From assembly GCA_947475855.1 (NCBI GenBank), contig CANJPN010000059.1:1-16955 (forward strand): 16,955 nucleotides of DNA, given 5' to 3'. This document shows positions 1 through 6,906 of this stretch, in pieces. Made by a program: the position numbers and the translations under genes. Numbering within the stretch: the first letter of the stretch is position 1; each line of letters begins with the position of its first letter. This DNA is from Bradyrhizobiaceae bacterium (GTDB lineage: Bacteria > Pseudomonadota > Alphaproteobacteria > Rhizobiales > Hyphomicrobiaceae). The notes beneath the pieces are model-generated. The model worked only from the letters and a program-made list of their open reading frames with translations. It was not told the origin of the DNA and made no database searches.

Positions 1-1
1 C

Positions 2-739
2 GGCGTCGCCGAAGGCTCGATGGCCATGATGCTCGCGCTTCTGAAGAAGGTCCGCGAGCGCGACGAAGCGATGAAAGCCGGCAAATGGCGCACGGAGGAC
101 CTGCAGGGCACCTACATTGGGGCACGCATGCAGGACGGCTATGAAGGCATCACGATCGGCATCGTCGGCCTGGGCCGCATCGGCCGCCGCCTCACCGAAC
201 TGCTGAAGCCTTGGCGCGTACGCATCCTCGCGCACGATCCCTATTGCGAGATCGCACGCTTCACGCTCTCAGGCGTCGTCCGTTCCAACCTCGAGACGCT
301 GCTGCGCGCATCCGATGTCGTCAGCCTCCATTGCACGCTCAATGAAACGTCGCGCCACCTGATGAACGCCAAGACACTCGCGATGATGAAACCCTCGGCC
401 ATCCTGCTCAACGCGGCGCGAGGCGGCGTCGTCGACGAGCCAGCGCTCATTGCCGCTTTGGAGAAAGGCACCATTGCCGGCGCCGCTCTCGATGTCTTCG
501 AGGACGAGCCGTTACCGATGGCATCCCCATTGCGCAGACTTGGCCACAAAGTTCTGTTGTCGGCCCATATGGTAAGCGGTAATCGCGCGAGCGGCATAAA
601 GCCCGGCGCGATCTGGGCCGCTCAGAACGTTGCCGCAGCCTTGCGTGGTGAGCTGCCGGAGAACATCGTCAATCCAGACGTGCTTCCGCGCTGGAAACAG
701 CGCTTCATCTCCAAGCCGATCATCGCGCCAGAAAAGTGA
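2..739 (+). CDS. D-2-hydroxyacid dehydrogenase, 3' part (5' end outside window)
   Basis: The frame is open from the first bases, so the start lies upstream and roughly the C-terminal two thirds is present. These enzymes reduce 2-keto acids to D-2-hydroxy acids, or the reverse, with NAD(P)H in the cytoplasm. The Rossmann motif GLGRIGRRL begins near base 166. The family signature follows: HCTLNETSRHLMN, then NAARGGVVDE with the catalytic Arg at 419-421, then DVFEDEP with the catalytic Glu at 506-508. The general-acid His is at 566-568 in SAHMVSGN. The protein ends in the usual ENIVNPD tail, so the C-terminus is complete. The His context is not the common PHIGG form. The substrate cannot be read from sequence; phosphoglycerate, glyoxylate and hydroxypyruvate types are all possible. 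It converges on the iron permease gene. Confidence 0.88.
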   Translation, partial: GVAEGSMAMMLALLKKVRERDEAMKAGKWRTEDLQGTYIGARMQDGYEGITIGIVGLGRIGRRLTELLKPWRVRILAHDPYCEIARFTLSGVVRSNLETLLRASDVVSLHCTLNETSRHLMNAKTLAMMKPSAILLNAARGGVVDEPALIAALEKGTIAGAALDVFEDEPLPMASPLRRLGHKVLLSAHMVSGNRASGIKPGAIWAAQNVAAALRGELPENIVNPDVLPRWKQRFISKPIIAPEK

Positions 740-808
740 TGGCCGTGTAGGCCGGCCCAGGCACTGCGCGCGCCACCACGCCCGTGCACGCGCCAACCGT
801 CGCGCGGG

Positions 809-1591
809 TCATCCGGCGACCCGGCTTCGCTGCATCGCATATACGCTCGTGACGGCCGCCACGACAACCGCGAGTTGAATCGCGAGCGCCTCCCAACTCG
901 CATTGAGCCCCAGCGCGATCAGCATGTCGCTCCACGGCGCCGGATGAAAGCCGAGCAGCGCCTGCTCCTGTAATTCCTGCAGCCCCTCTCCGATGAACTT
1001 CAGCCCCATCACGAACAGGAACGCCGAGGTGACGAGGAAGAACGGCCGTAGCGGCAACCGCTTCGTCGTCTGCGCGATCGCCACGTAGACCGCGACGAGC
1101 GCCACGGCAGCGGCAACCAGCCCGCCGATCATGCTCGCGTTCCAGCCGCCGTGCGTCTTGGCGAGCGCATGCAGGAACAGCACCGTTTCAGCGCCTTCGC
1201 GAAACACCGCCAGAAACGACAGGAGACCGACAGCCGCCAGCGTTCCCCCGTCGACAACCTTGTCGGTACGCTCGCGCAGATAGGCCTGCCACGCCCGCGG
1301 ATCCTGCTTCAGGTAGAGCCAGCCGCTGACGTAGAACATCAGCGCCGCGGCAACCAGGATGACGATGCCCTCGACGAGATCGTCGTGCGCTCCGTTGTTG
1401 AAGCGCTCCAGCAACCACGCCATCACGAGGCTTGCGACGACACCAGCCGCCGCCCCCGCGTAAAGTGCCTTCAGTTTTTCGGCCGCACCGATGCGCGTCA
1501 TGTAGGCAGCGACGGCCGCGATCACGAGGATCGCCTCGATCCCCTCCCGTAACAGGATGGCGGCAGCTTCGACGAAGGCGGTGTTCGGCAT
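809..1591 (-). CDS. FTR1-family iron permease
   Basis: High-affinity iron permease of the inner membrane (Ftr1/EfeU family), about 260 aa and mostly hydrophobic, with roughly seven membrane segments. Both family iron-site motifs are present: REGIE at residues 15-19 in the first helix and REGAE at 131-135 in a middle helix. The ATG at 1591 was chosen because REGxE normally lies close to the N-terminus. A GTG at 1618 would add nine polar residues, and neither start has a strong ribosome-binding site. In other bacteria the partner is a periplasmic EfeO/EfeB or a P19/cupredoxin-type protein; none is next to it here, so it is solitary or its partners lie elsewhere. An ICE-like palindrome at 1675-1691 suggests iron-dependent control. 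Family assignment is firm; iron as substrate is inferred from the family. Confidence 0.9.
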   Translation of the reverse strand: MPNTAFVEAAAILLREGIEAILVIAAVAAYMTRIGAAEKLKALYAGAAAGVVASLVMAWLLERFNNGAHDDLVEGIVILVAAALMFYVSGWLYLKQDPRAWQAYLRERTDKVVDGGTLAAVGLLSFLAVFREGAETVLFLHALAKTHGGWNASMIGGLVAAAVALVAVYVAIAQTTKRLPLRPFFLVTSAFLFVMGLKFIGEGLQELQEQALLGFHPAPWSDMLIALGLNASWEALAIQLAVVVAAVTSVYAMQRSRVAG

Positions 1592-1674
1592 GGCGCGCTC
1601 GCTGGTCGGAAGTTTCACCCCAACAGGTGGACCGGCCCGCGCCGAAGCGTCAACGAATACCGCGACTTTATGTA

Positions 1675-1691
1675 ATTAGATCAATTCTAAT
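1675..1691 (-). promoter_or_regulatory. ICE-like (Irr/iron-response) palindrome upstream of the iron permease
   Basis: A perfect inverted repeat, ATTAGA-tcaat-TCTAAT, sits 83 bases upstream of the chosen permease start and 56 bases from the alternative GTG. It differs by one base from the core TTAGAA-N3-TTCTAA of the rhizobial iron control element bound by Irr. On the minus strand, TAGAAT inside it also matches a -10 box at 5 of 6 positions, which would let a bound regulator block the promoter. No clear -35 box was found. The palindrome is directly visible; the identity of the regulator is inferred. Confidence 0.55.
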
Positions 1692-1704
1692 CGGCTACAG
1701 CACG

Positions 1705-1899
1705 TCAGAACCCCAGCGCCGCCAATCCCGGATAATCCGCTGGCCGTATTCCGCACTGCCAGAGGAACTTCCGCTCCGACATCTTGATCGGTACGTCGTT
1801 GATGCTCGCCTCACGCCGCCACATCAACCCCAGCTCGTCGAACTCCCACTGCTCGTTGCCGTGCGCCGAACCAGCGAACCCACGCCCCAGAACCGATGA
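1705..1899 (-). pseudogene. C-terminal remnant of a DUF1348 (NTF2-like) protein gene
   Basis: Read on the minus strand, this stretch encodes the conserved C-terminus of DUF1348 / nuclear transport factor 2-like proteins: HGNEQWEFDELGLMWRREA, then SINDVPI, then SERKFLW and RPADYPGLAALGF, followed by TGA at 1707-1705. Only about 60 codons remain of a protein normally near 150 aa. Resemblance stops near base 1890, where the sequence turns A+T-rich, and the N-terminal half is missing. There is no plausible start codon or ribosome site. It is therefore a decayed or truncated gene fragment rather than a working gene. The family was recognised from the motif string, not from a database search. Confidence 0.72.
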
Positions 1900-2176
1900 A
1901 AGATGTTTTATTATTGAAATTAAACAAGAAAAGAGAGGAGTGAGTGATCGCTCCCGAAACCGAAATGCTAACTCAAAGCTTAGTCAAGCAAACAAATGAC
2001 AGGCAACTTTCTTCGGAAAACAAGAACTGACCTCCACCAATGTCAGGATGTCACCCGTCAAGATCGAAATCGCCAGCAGCGACCCGCTCCTGTCATTCAG
2101 GAAGTCGACGGGGGACCGTAGAAAGAACTACAAGCCGGCGGGCTGGGTCGGGCTCAGCGTGAGGGCCTGGGCGCGA
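1900..2176. other. Non-coding gap: A+T-rich patch next to the 3' end of tRNA-Tyr
   Basis: No supportable gene is present. Bases about 1900-2040 are clearly richer in A and T than the GC-rich surroundings (for example gttttattattgaaattaaa). This patch begins where the DUF1348 remnant breaks off and ends shortly before the 3' end of the tRNA. Bases 2041-2176 return to normal composition, with no start codon carrying a convincing ribosome site. No integrase and no second copy of the tRNA end were seen. Confidence 0.5.
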
Positions 2177-2262
2177 TGGTGGAGAGGGCTGGTTTCGAAC
2201 CAGCGTAGGCCGAAGCCAACGGATTTACAGTCCGTCCCCTTTAGCCACTCGGGCACCTCTCC
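2177..2262 (-). tRNA. tRNA-Tyr (anticodon GTA)
   Basis: The reverse strand folds as a class II tRNA. The acceptor stem is GGAGAGG/CCTCTCC and the anticodon stem is ACGGA/TCCGT, with loop CTGTAAA giving anticodon GTA. There is a long variable arm and a T arm GCTGG-TTCGAAA-CCAGC. The discriminator is A, and CCA is encoded in the DNA at 2179-2177. The long variable arm and GTA anticodon identify tyrosine. Confidence 0.95.
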
Positions 2263-2342
2263 ATCACTGGCATGCGCACGTTCAGACGGCTTGAGCCGCA
2301 CAAACGGCAAGCCCTGCCTTCTCCAGCAAGGACTGCGAGAGG

Positions 2343-2372
2343 CTGTTATCGTTCGGACGCATGCCCTGTCAA
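2343..2372 (-). promoter_or_regulatory. Probable sigma-70 promoter for tRNA-Tyr
   Basis: On the minus strand a perfect -35 box TTGACA (2372-2367) is followed after 18 bases by TAACAG (2348-2343) as a weak -10 box. This would leave a leader of about 75 bases before the tRNA 5' end at 2262. The -35 match is exact, but the -10 match is poor, so this is a proposal. The rest of the 2263-2473 gap shows no gene. Confidence 0.4.
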
Positions 2373-2473
2373 CGGGAAACCGCTTGCCTGCGTCGTCGAA
2401 CCCGGCCATGTCGTTGGCGCACGCCGCCGTCCTCGTCCAGCCCACCGAGCTGAAGTCCCGATCGAGAGCAACC

Positions 2474-3385
2474 ATGCCGCTTGCCTATCATACCCTCGAT
2501 GTGTTTACGACCCAACGTCTGGCAGGCAATCCGCTTGCCGTCGTGCTTGAAGCCGACAGCCTCGAAACGGCTCAGATGCAAGCCATCGCGCGCGAGTTCA
2601 ACCTGCCAGAGACAGTCTTCGTCTTAAAGCCGCTGAACCCCGCACACTCCGCCCGCATTCGCATCTTCACACCCACGTCGGAGGTCCCCTTTGCAGGCCA
2701 CCCGACCGTCGGCACCGCGGCGCTATTGACAGAACTGAGGTTGGCCGGCCTGCCCGGCAATCATGATCAGCTCGTCACCATCGAGGAAACCATTGGCCTC
2801 GTTCGCGTCGGCGTCCGGGTGCGGGAAGGCCTGGCGACCTTCGCCGAATTCGACGCGCCAAAACTGCCGACCCCCGCCGGCGCGCTTGCCTCCGTCGAAC
2901 AGATCGGCGCCGCCCTAGGTTTGATGACCAATGAGATCGGCTTCGCCAACCACAAGCCATCACGCTTCACGGCAGGAACAAGCTTCGCCTTCATTCCGAT
3001 CGCTTCTCGCGAGGCCATCGCCCGCGCCGAAGTCCGTCGCCCAGCTTGGGATGCCGCGTTCGGCGGTCAAGGCCTCGTTGGCGCATACCTTTACACCCGC
3101 GATACGTTCTACAACGCGGCCAACTTCCACGCCCGCATGTTCGCGCCCGACGTCGGAATACCCGAGGACCCCGCGACCGGTTCCGCAGCCGTGATGTTCG
3201 CCGGTGTCGTCCTGACATACGACACTCCCCCCGACGGCACCCACAAGCGCGTCATCGAGCAAGGCTACCAGATGGGCCGCCCGAGCGAGGTCTCGATTTC
3301 CCTGGAGATCAAACAGGGTAAGCTGCATACCGTCCGCATCGGCGGCTCGTGCGTCCGCGTCGCCGAAGGCAAGCTGTACGATTGA
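2474..3385 (+). CDS. PhzF-family phenazine biosynthesis-like protein (isomerase)
   Basis: A 303-aa cytoplasmic protein of the PhzF / diaminopimelate-epimerase fold. Members isomerise small carboxylic metabolites; PhzF itself acts on trans-2,3-dihydro-3-hydroxyanthranilate. Visible family motifs are VFTTQRLAGNPLAVVL at 10-25, EFNLPETVFV at 41-50 with the catalytic-type Glu46, FTPTSEVPFAGHPTVG at 65-80 (His76), and EDPATGSAA at 231-239 (Asp232). The ATG at 2474 gives the usual N-terminus and length. The reading frame stays open further upstream only because it runs through the antisense of tRNA-Tyr, so earlier starts are artefacts. No other phenazine genes are nearby, so this is one of the many PhzF-like enzymes of unknown substrate. 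It stands alone, convergent with the guaA operon. Confidence 0.9.
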   Translation: MPLAYHTLDVFTTQRLAGNPLAVVLEADSLETAQMQAIAREFNLPETVFVLKPLNPAHSARIRIFTPTSEVPFAGHPTVGTAALLTELRLAGLPGNHDQLVTIEETIGLVRVGVRVREGLATFAEFDAPKLPTPAGALASVEQIGAALGLMTNEIGFANHKPSRFTAGTSFAFIPIASREAIARAEVRRPAWDAAFGGQGLVGAYLYTRDTFYNAANFHARMFAPDVGIPEDPATGSAAVMFAGVVLTYDTPPDGTHKRVIEQGYQMGRPSEVSISLEIKQGKLHTVRIGGSCVRVAEGKLYD

Positions 3386-3411
3386 AGCTGCGCGAACCAG
3401 GTTTTCTGCGT

Positions 3412-3451
3412 CCCCGGCCGAGCACTCAGCGAGAGCCGGGGCCTTTGCCCC
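3412..3451. terminator. Hairpins between convergent phzF-like and yffB-like genes
   Basis: Two alternative stems overlap here: CCCCGGC (3412-3418) with GCCGGGG (3435-3441), and GGGGC (3438-3442) with GCCCC (3447-3451) around a 4-base loop. Their position between two converging stop codons fits a bidirectional terminator. There is no clean T tract on either strand, so intrinsic termination is uncertain. Confidence 0.35.
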
Positions 3452-3507
3452 TCTCGGAGAGTAGAGCGGTTTCCACTTGGTCTTGATCGCCCAAGAGAAA
3501 AGGCCAT

Positions 3508-3523
3508 CGTAGGCTGGGTCAAG
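3508..3523. repeat. Fragment related to the GTAGGTTGGGTC repeat
   Basis: CGTAGGCTGGGTCAAG matches 15 of 16 bases with the left end of the inverted-repeat element at 15468-15483. No matching right arm follows before the yffB-like gene ends at 3536, so this appears to be a partial or decayed copy. It lies in the gap between convergent genes. Confidence 0.4.
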
Positions 3524-3535
3524 CGTCCTAGCGCC

Positions 3536-3901
3536 TCACGTCCCCGCGAACGCCACCGCATAGACATCAGGCTTGAAGCCCACGATCAGCTTCTCGCCCC
3601 CCTCCACGACCGGTCGCTTGATCATCGACGGCTGCGCAAGCATCAGCGCAATCGCCTTCTCTGCATCGAGCCCATGTTTACTCGCATCGGGCAACTTCTT
3701 GAACGTGGTGCCCGCCCGGTTTAGCAGCACCTCCCAGCCGACTTCGGTCACCCAGCGCTCCAACGTCGAGCGCTCGACACCCGCCGTTTTATAGTCATGG
3801 AACGAATATCCAACGCCCCGCTCGTCGAGCCAGGCCCGCGCCTTCTTCATCGTGCCGCACGCCTTGATGCCGTGCACTGTGATGTTTGAAACCTTAGCCA
3901 T
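3536..3901 (-). CDS. ArsC/Spx-family reductase (YffB-type, thioredoxin fold)
   Basis: A 121-aa cytoplasmic protein of the arsenate reductase (ArsC)/Spx/YffB family. The N-terminal active-site motif GIKACGTMKKARAWL (residues 11-25) carries Cys15 followed by the family Lys residues. MIKRPVV around residues 93-99 supplies the conserved Arg96 seen in ArsC-like anion-binding folds. There is only one N-terminal Cys, with no CxxC, as in YffB and ArsC rather than redox-sensing Spx. Real arsenate reductase activity is unproven for the YffB branch, and no ars genes are nearby. It starts 5 bases after the 81-aa gene stops, so the two are probably translationally coupled and transcribed from guaA. Confidence 0.87.
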   Translation of the reverse strand: MAKVSNITVHGIKACGTMKKARAWLDERGVGYSFHDYKTAGVERSTLERWVTEVGWEVLLNRAGTTFKKLPDASKHGLDAEKAIALMLAQPSMIKRPVVEGGEKLIVGFKPDVYAVAFAGT

Positions 3902-3906
3902 GACAC

Positions 3907-4152
3907 TCACGAGGCCTCCGCTGCTTCTTCGAGCCGCTCGATCGCCTCCTCGACGACATCGAGCGTCACCGGATCGACACCCACCGACGGTGCGATGCGC
4001 AGGTTCGTGACATTCTCGATGAAATGCCAGCCGTCTTTCGCGCTCGTCCCGCTGCCGATGCGATGCGGCACGATCCGATAGCCGTTCTCGCCCAGCTTGT
4101 TCGCCCGCCGCCGCAACCGGCGCACCCGCGCATGCTCTGTGTTGTTCACCAT
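3907..4152 (-). CDS. Small hypothetical protein (81 aa) between guaA and the yffB-like gene
   Basis: Not a family I can name. It is a soluble, charged 81-aa protein with no signal peptide or membrane segment. The N-terminal third is very basic (RVRRLRRRANKLGENGYR), the middle contains DGWHFIEN, and the C-terminus is an acidic helix (VVEEAIERLEEAAEAS). A basic N-terminus with an acidic tail could suit nucleic-acid binding or dimer formation, but that is a guess. Its reality is supported by position: it starts 16 bases after the guaA stop and ends 5 bases before the next start, on the same strand, filling the gap exactly. Confidence 0.7.
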   Translation of the reverse strand: MVNNTEHARVRRLRRRANKLGENGYRIVPHRIGSGTSAKDGWHFIENVTNLRIAPSVGVDPVTLDVVEEAIERLEEAAEAS

Positions 4153-4168
4153 GGACTGCCCGATCCAA

Positions 4169-5716
4169 TCATTCCCACTCGATCGTGCCCGGCGGCTTGC
4201 TCGTCACGTCGTAGACCACCCGATTGATGCCCTTCACCTCGTTGATGATGCGGGTAGCGGCCCGGCCCAATACGTTGTGGTCGAACGGGAAGTAGTCGGC
4301 CGTCATGCCGTCCGTCGAGGTCACCGCGCGCAACGCGCAGACGCTGTCGTAGGTGCGCGCATCGCCCATCACGCCCACCGTCCGCACCGGTAGCAGCACC
4401 GCGAACGCCTGCCAGATCGTGTCGTAGAGGCCGGCGTTGCGGATCTCCTCGATGTAGATCGCATCGGCCTTGCGCAGAATGTCGAGCTTCTCCTTGTCGA
4501 TCGCACCGGGCACTCGGATCGCAAGCCCCGGCCCCGGAAACGGATGCCGCCCGACGAACGCCTGCGGCAGGCCGAGCTCACGTCCGAGCACCCGCACCTC
4601 GTCCTTGAACAGTTCGCGCAACGGCTCCACGAGCTTCAGGTTCATCCGCTCCGGCAACCCGCCGACGTTGTGATGCGACTTGATCGTCACCGACGGCCCG
4701 CCCGTGAACGAAACGCTCTCGATCACATCGGGATAGAGCGTTCCCTGCGCCAGGAACTGCGCACCGCCGATCTTCTTCGCTTCCGCCTCGAACGTCTCGA
4801 TGAACAGCCGCCCGATGATCTTGCGCTTCTGCTCCGGGTCCGAAACCCCCGCCAACTGCCCGAGGAACGTGTCGGCCGCATCGACGTGCACCAGCGGAAT
4901 GTTGAACGAGCCGCGGAACAGCGACACGACCTCGTCCGCCTCCCTGAGCCGCATCAGCCCGTGATCGACGAAAATGCAGGTCAGTTGCTCGCCGATCGCC
5001 TCGTGGATCAGCTTGGCCGCCACCGCCGAGTCGACCCCGCCTGACAACCCGCAGATGACGCGCCCCTTCCCGACCTGCGCGCGGATCTTCTCGATCTCGC
5101 TCGTGCGGAAGTGCGCCATCGTCCAGTCGCCGGGAAGACCCGCAATCTTGTGCACGAAGTTCGAGATCAGCTTCGCGCCGTCGGGCGTGTGCACCACTTC
5201 CGGATGGAACATGGTCGTGTAGATGCGGCGCTTCTCGTCGCTCGCGATGGCGAACGGCGCGTTCTCGCTGACCGCCTTGACCGTGAAACCTTCAGGCAGC
5301 CGCGTGACGCGGTCGCCGTGGCTCATCCAGACGGGATAGCGCTTGCCGATCTGCCAGACGCCATCGAACAGCGCCGAAGGTTCCTTGATCTCGATCTCGG
5401 CGCGGCCGAACTCCGCCGCGTGCCCACCCTCGACCTCGCCGCCGAGCTGCACCGCCGTGGTCTGCTGTCCATAGCAGATCGACAGGATCGGCAAGCCCGA
5501 CGCGAACACCCAAGCGGGCGCGCGTGGGCTTTCGCTCGTGGTCACGCTTGCCGGCCCGCCCGACAGGATCACGGCCTTCGGGGCCAGTCGCTCCCGCGCC
5601 CCTTCGGCCCGGTTGAACGGAACGATCTCGGAGTAGACGCCGGCCTCGCGCACACGCCGCGCGATGAGCTGCGTCACCTGGCTGCCGAAATCGATGATGA
5701 GTACGGTGTCGGTCAT
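4169..5716 (-). CDS. guaA: GMP synthase (glutamine-hydrolysing)
   Basis: Converts XMP to GMP using ATP and glutamine, the last step of guanine nucleotide synthesis, in the cytoplasm. At 515 aa it has the usual length. The N-terminal class I amidotransferase domain has ILSGGPASV, the nucleophile Cys81 in CYGQQ, and the His171/Glu173 pair in FHPE. The ATP pyrophosphatase domain begins with the PP-loop SGGVDS at 225-230. The C-terminal dimerisation domain ends in the typical GTIEWE. The ATG at 5716 gives the standard MTDTVLIIDFGSQ start; the open frame upstream of it (to 5836) is low-complexity and not family-like. It is the first gene of a likely guaA, 81-aa gene, yffB-like operon. No purine riboswitch was recognised in the 239-base upstream gap. 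Confidence 0.98.
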   Translation of the reverse strand: MTDTVLIIDFGSQVTQLIARRVREAGVYSEIVPFNRAEGARERLAPKAVILSGGPASVTTSESPRAPAWVFASGLPILSICYGQQTTAVQLGGEVEGGHAAEFGRAEIEIKEPSALFDGVWQIGKRYPVWMSHGDRVTRLPEGFTVKAVSENAPFAIASDEKRRIYTTMFHPEVVHTPDGAKLISNFVHKIAGLPGDWTMAHFRTSEIEKIRAQVGKGRVICGLSGGVDSAVAAKLIHEAIGEQLTCIFVDHGLMRLREADEVVSLFRGSFNIPLVHVDAADTFLGQLAGVSDPEQKRKIIGRLFIETFEAEAKKIGGAQFLAQGTLYPDVIESVSFTGGPSVTIKSHHNVGGLPERMNLKLVEPLRELFKDEVRVLGRELGLPQAFVGRHPFPGPGLAIRVPGAIDKEKLDILRKADAIYIEEIRNAGLYDTIWQAFAVLLPVRTVGVMGDARTYDSVCALRAVTSTDGMTADYFPFDHNVLGRAATRIINEVKGINRVVYDVTSKPPGTIEWE

Positions 5717-5955
5717 GGAAGCGGTACCGCCGCGCTGAGAGAACGAATTGGGATCGCACACGCCCTGCGAATGGCTTTGGCCCACGCGAGCGCCGCGTTT
5801 GACTGACGGCCTATGGGATCGCGGCCCCGAACGCAATCTCCCCCAGGTCGCGGAGCTGGATTTGCCACCCGGATTTTGGCCATTTCAGACCCTTGGGAAG
5901 CGCCAACAGTTCTGCTATGCCTCGAAAAACCCGAGCCTCGAACCGGAATCGAAGC

Positions 5956-6198
5956 ATGACCGACAGCTCAACTGCCAACAAGCCCGCCGCGGCCCCGCAC
6001 GTGCATGGCCCCGATTGCGACCACGATCATGACCACGGACACGACCATCACGGTCACGTCCACGGCCCGAACTGCAATCACGACCATCACTTCGCGCCCG
6101 TCGTAACGCAGGTCCGCAATGGCCCTAAGATCGGCCGCAACGATCCCTGCCCCTGCGGCTCCGGCAAGAAGCACAAGAAGTGCTGTCTCGCCGCCTAA
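5956..6198 (+). CDS. Small His-rich protein with a C-terminal SEC-C zinc motif
   Basis: An 80-aa protein in two parts. Residues 15-45 are extremely His-rich (13 His plus two Cys) and contain a near-exact internal duplication: HVHGPDCDHDH (15-25) and HVHGPNCNHDH (34-44). Residues 61-77, RNDPCPCGSGKKHKKCC, are a canonical SEC-C zinc-binding motif (Cys65, 67, 76, 77), as found at the C-terminus of SecA and in many small proteins. Binding of zinc, nickel or cobalt is therefore likely; a role in metal storage or delivery is inferred. The ATG at 5956 was chosen because GGAA lies about 10 bases upstream. An ATG at 5917 in the same frame would add 13 basic residues. It is divergent from guaA and convergent with tspO. 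Confidence 0.85.
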   Translation: MTDSSTANKPAAAPHVHGPDCDHDHDHGHDHHGHVHGPNCNHDHHFAPVVTQVRNGPKIGRNDPCPCGSGKKHKKCCLAA

Positions 6199-6218
6199 GC
6201 CGAATTCAATGACGCAGC

Positions 6219-6234
6219 TGACCTCGTTCGGTCA
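6219..6234. terminator. Weak hairpin between convergent SEC-C and tspO genes
   Basis: TGACC (6219-6223) pairs with GGTCA (6230-6234) around a 6-base loop in the 33-base gap between the two stop codons, touching the tspO stop. GAATT upstream (6202-6206) can extend the pairing to AATTC after an internal loop. There is no T tract, so this is only a possible shared terminator. Confidence 0.25.
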
Positions 6235-6681
6235 ATTCAGCCGCCACAACGCGAAGTTCAGCGCCGTGGCATAGCTGACCCACGCCAGATACGGCACGAA
6301 CAGCAGCGCCGCCGTCCGCACCGGCCGCCACGTCGTCGCGATAAAGGCGGCGATCGCCAGCCACATCAGCACGATCACAACCAGCGCCAGAGTGATGTTG
6401 TGCATGCCGAACATGATCGGTGACCACACGCCGTTGAGCACGAGCTGAGCGCCCCAGAGCCACCGCGCGGACCGTGGCGCCTCGCTGTCCCACACCAACC
6501 ATCCCGCGACGGCGATCATCAGATAGAGCACGCTCCACACCGGCCCGAACAGCCAGTTAGGTGGCGTCCAAGCCGGCTTCGCGAGCCCGGCGTACCACCC
6601 CCCGGGCAAAAACTGCCCTCCCGTCAAAGCAACCCCAGCAACGAGCGCGATGAAAATCGCCAGCTTGACGTAACGGTTCAT
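6232..6681 (-). CDS. tspO: TspO/MBR-family tryptophan-rich sensory protein
   Basis: An integral membrane protein of 149 aa with five hydrophobic helices, the standard TspO (CrtK, peripheral benzodiazepine receptor) size and layout. Family signatures are KPAWTPPNWLFGPVW at 35-49, LVLNGVWSPIMF in the middle, and PYLAWVSYATALNFALWRLN at the C-terminus. It binds porphyrins and, in Rhodobacter, modulates pigment and oxygen-responsive gene expression; the role here is inferred from the family. The ATG at 6681 is preceded by a good AGGAG ribosome site about eight bases away. It is transcribed away from the first Bug gene, with a 225-base divergent gap in which no other gene was seen. Confidence 0.94.
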   Translation of the reverse strand: MNRYVKLAIFIALVAGVALTGGQFLPGGWYAGLAKPAWTPPNWLFGPVWSVLYLMIAVAGWLVWDSEAPRSARWLWGAQLVLNGVWSPIMFGMHNITLALVVIVLMWLAIAAFIATTWRPVRTAALLFVPYLAWVSYATALNFALWRLN

Positions 6682-6906
6682 GGAAGACGCTCCTGCAAAG
6701 TCACCAGCACAGAAGCATACGCCGGTGAATGACGTTCCGATCAGGCACTCTCGCCTGGCAGCCTCTATGGCTCGCCTAAACCGGCCATGAACTTCATTCA
6801 TTGATATTCAGCACCCCGCGATCCAAGCGCCGTATTGTTTTTCTCCCGGCCTCATGGTCAGCTCTGCTGAAGCTGGAAATCGGCACAAGGGCAGGGGAGG
6901 GATGCC

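Noticed and set aside
2048..2473. N-terminal extension of the PhzF-like reading frame
   Set aside because: It runs through the antisense of tRNA-Tyr and gives the familiar false peptide produced by translating tRNA genes; the family N-terminus starts at 2474.
5717..5836. Upstream extension of guaA
   Set aside because: The added residues are unlike GuaA N-termini, and the standard start at 5716 gives the normal length.
5717..5955. Possible purine riboswitch between guaA and the SEC-C gene
   Set aside because: No conserved purine-aptamer core or paired loops were recognised on the guaA strand.
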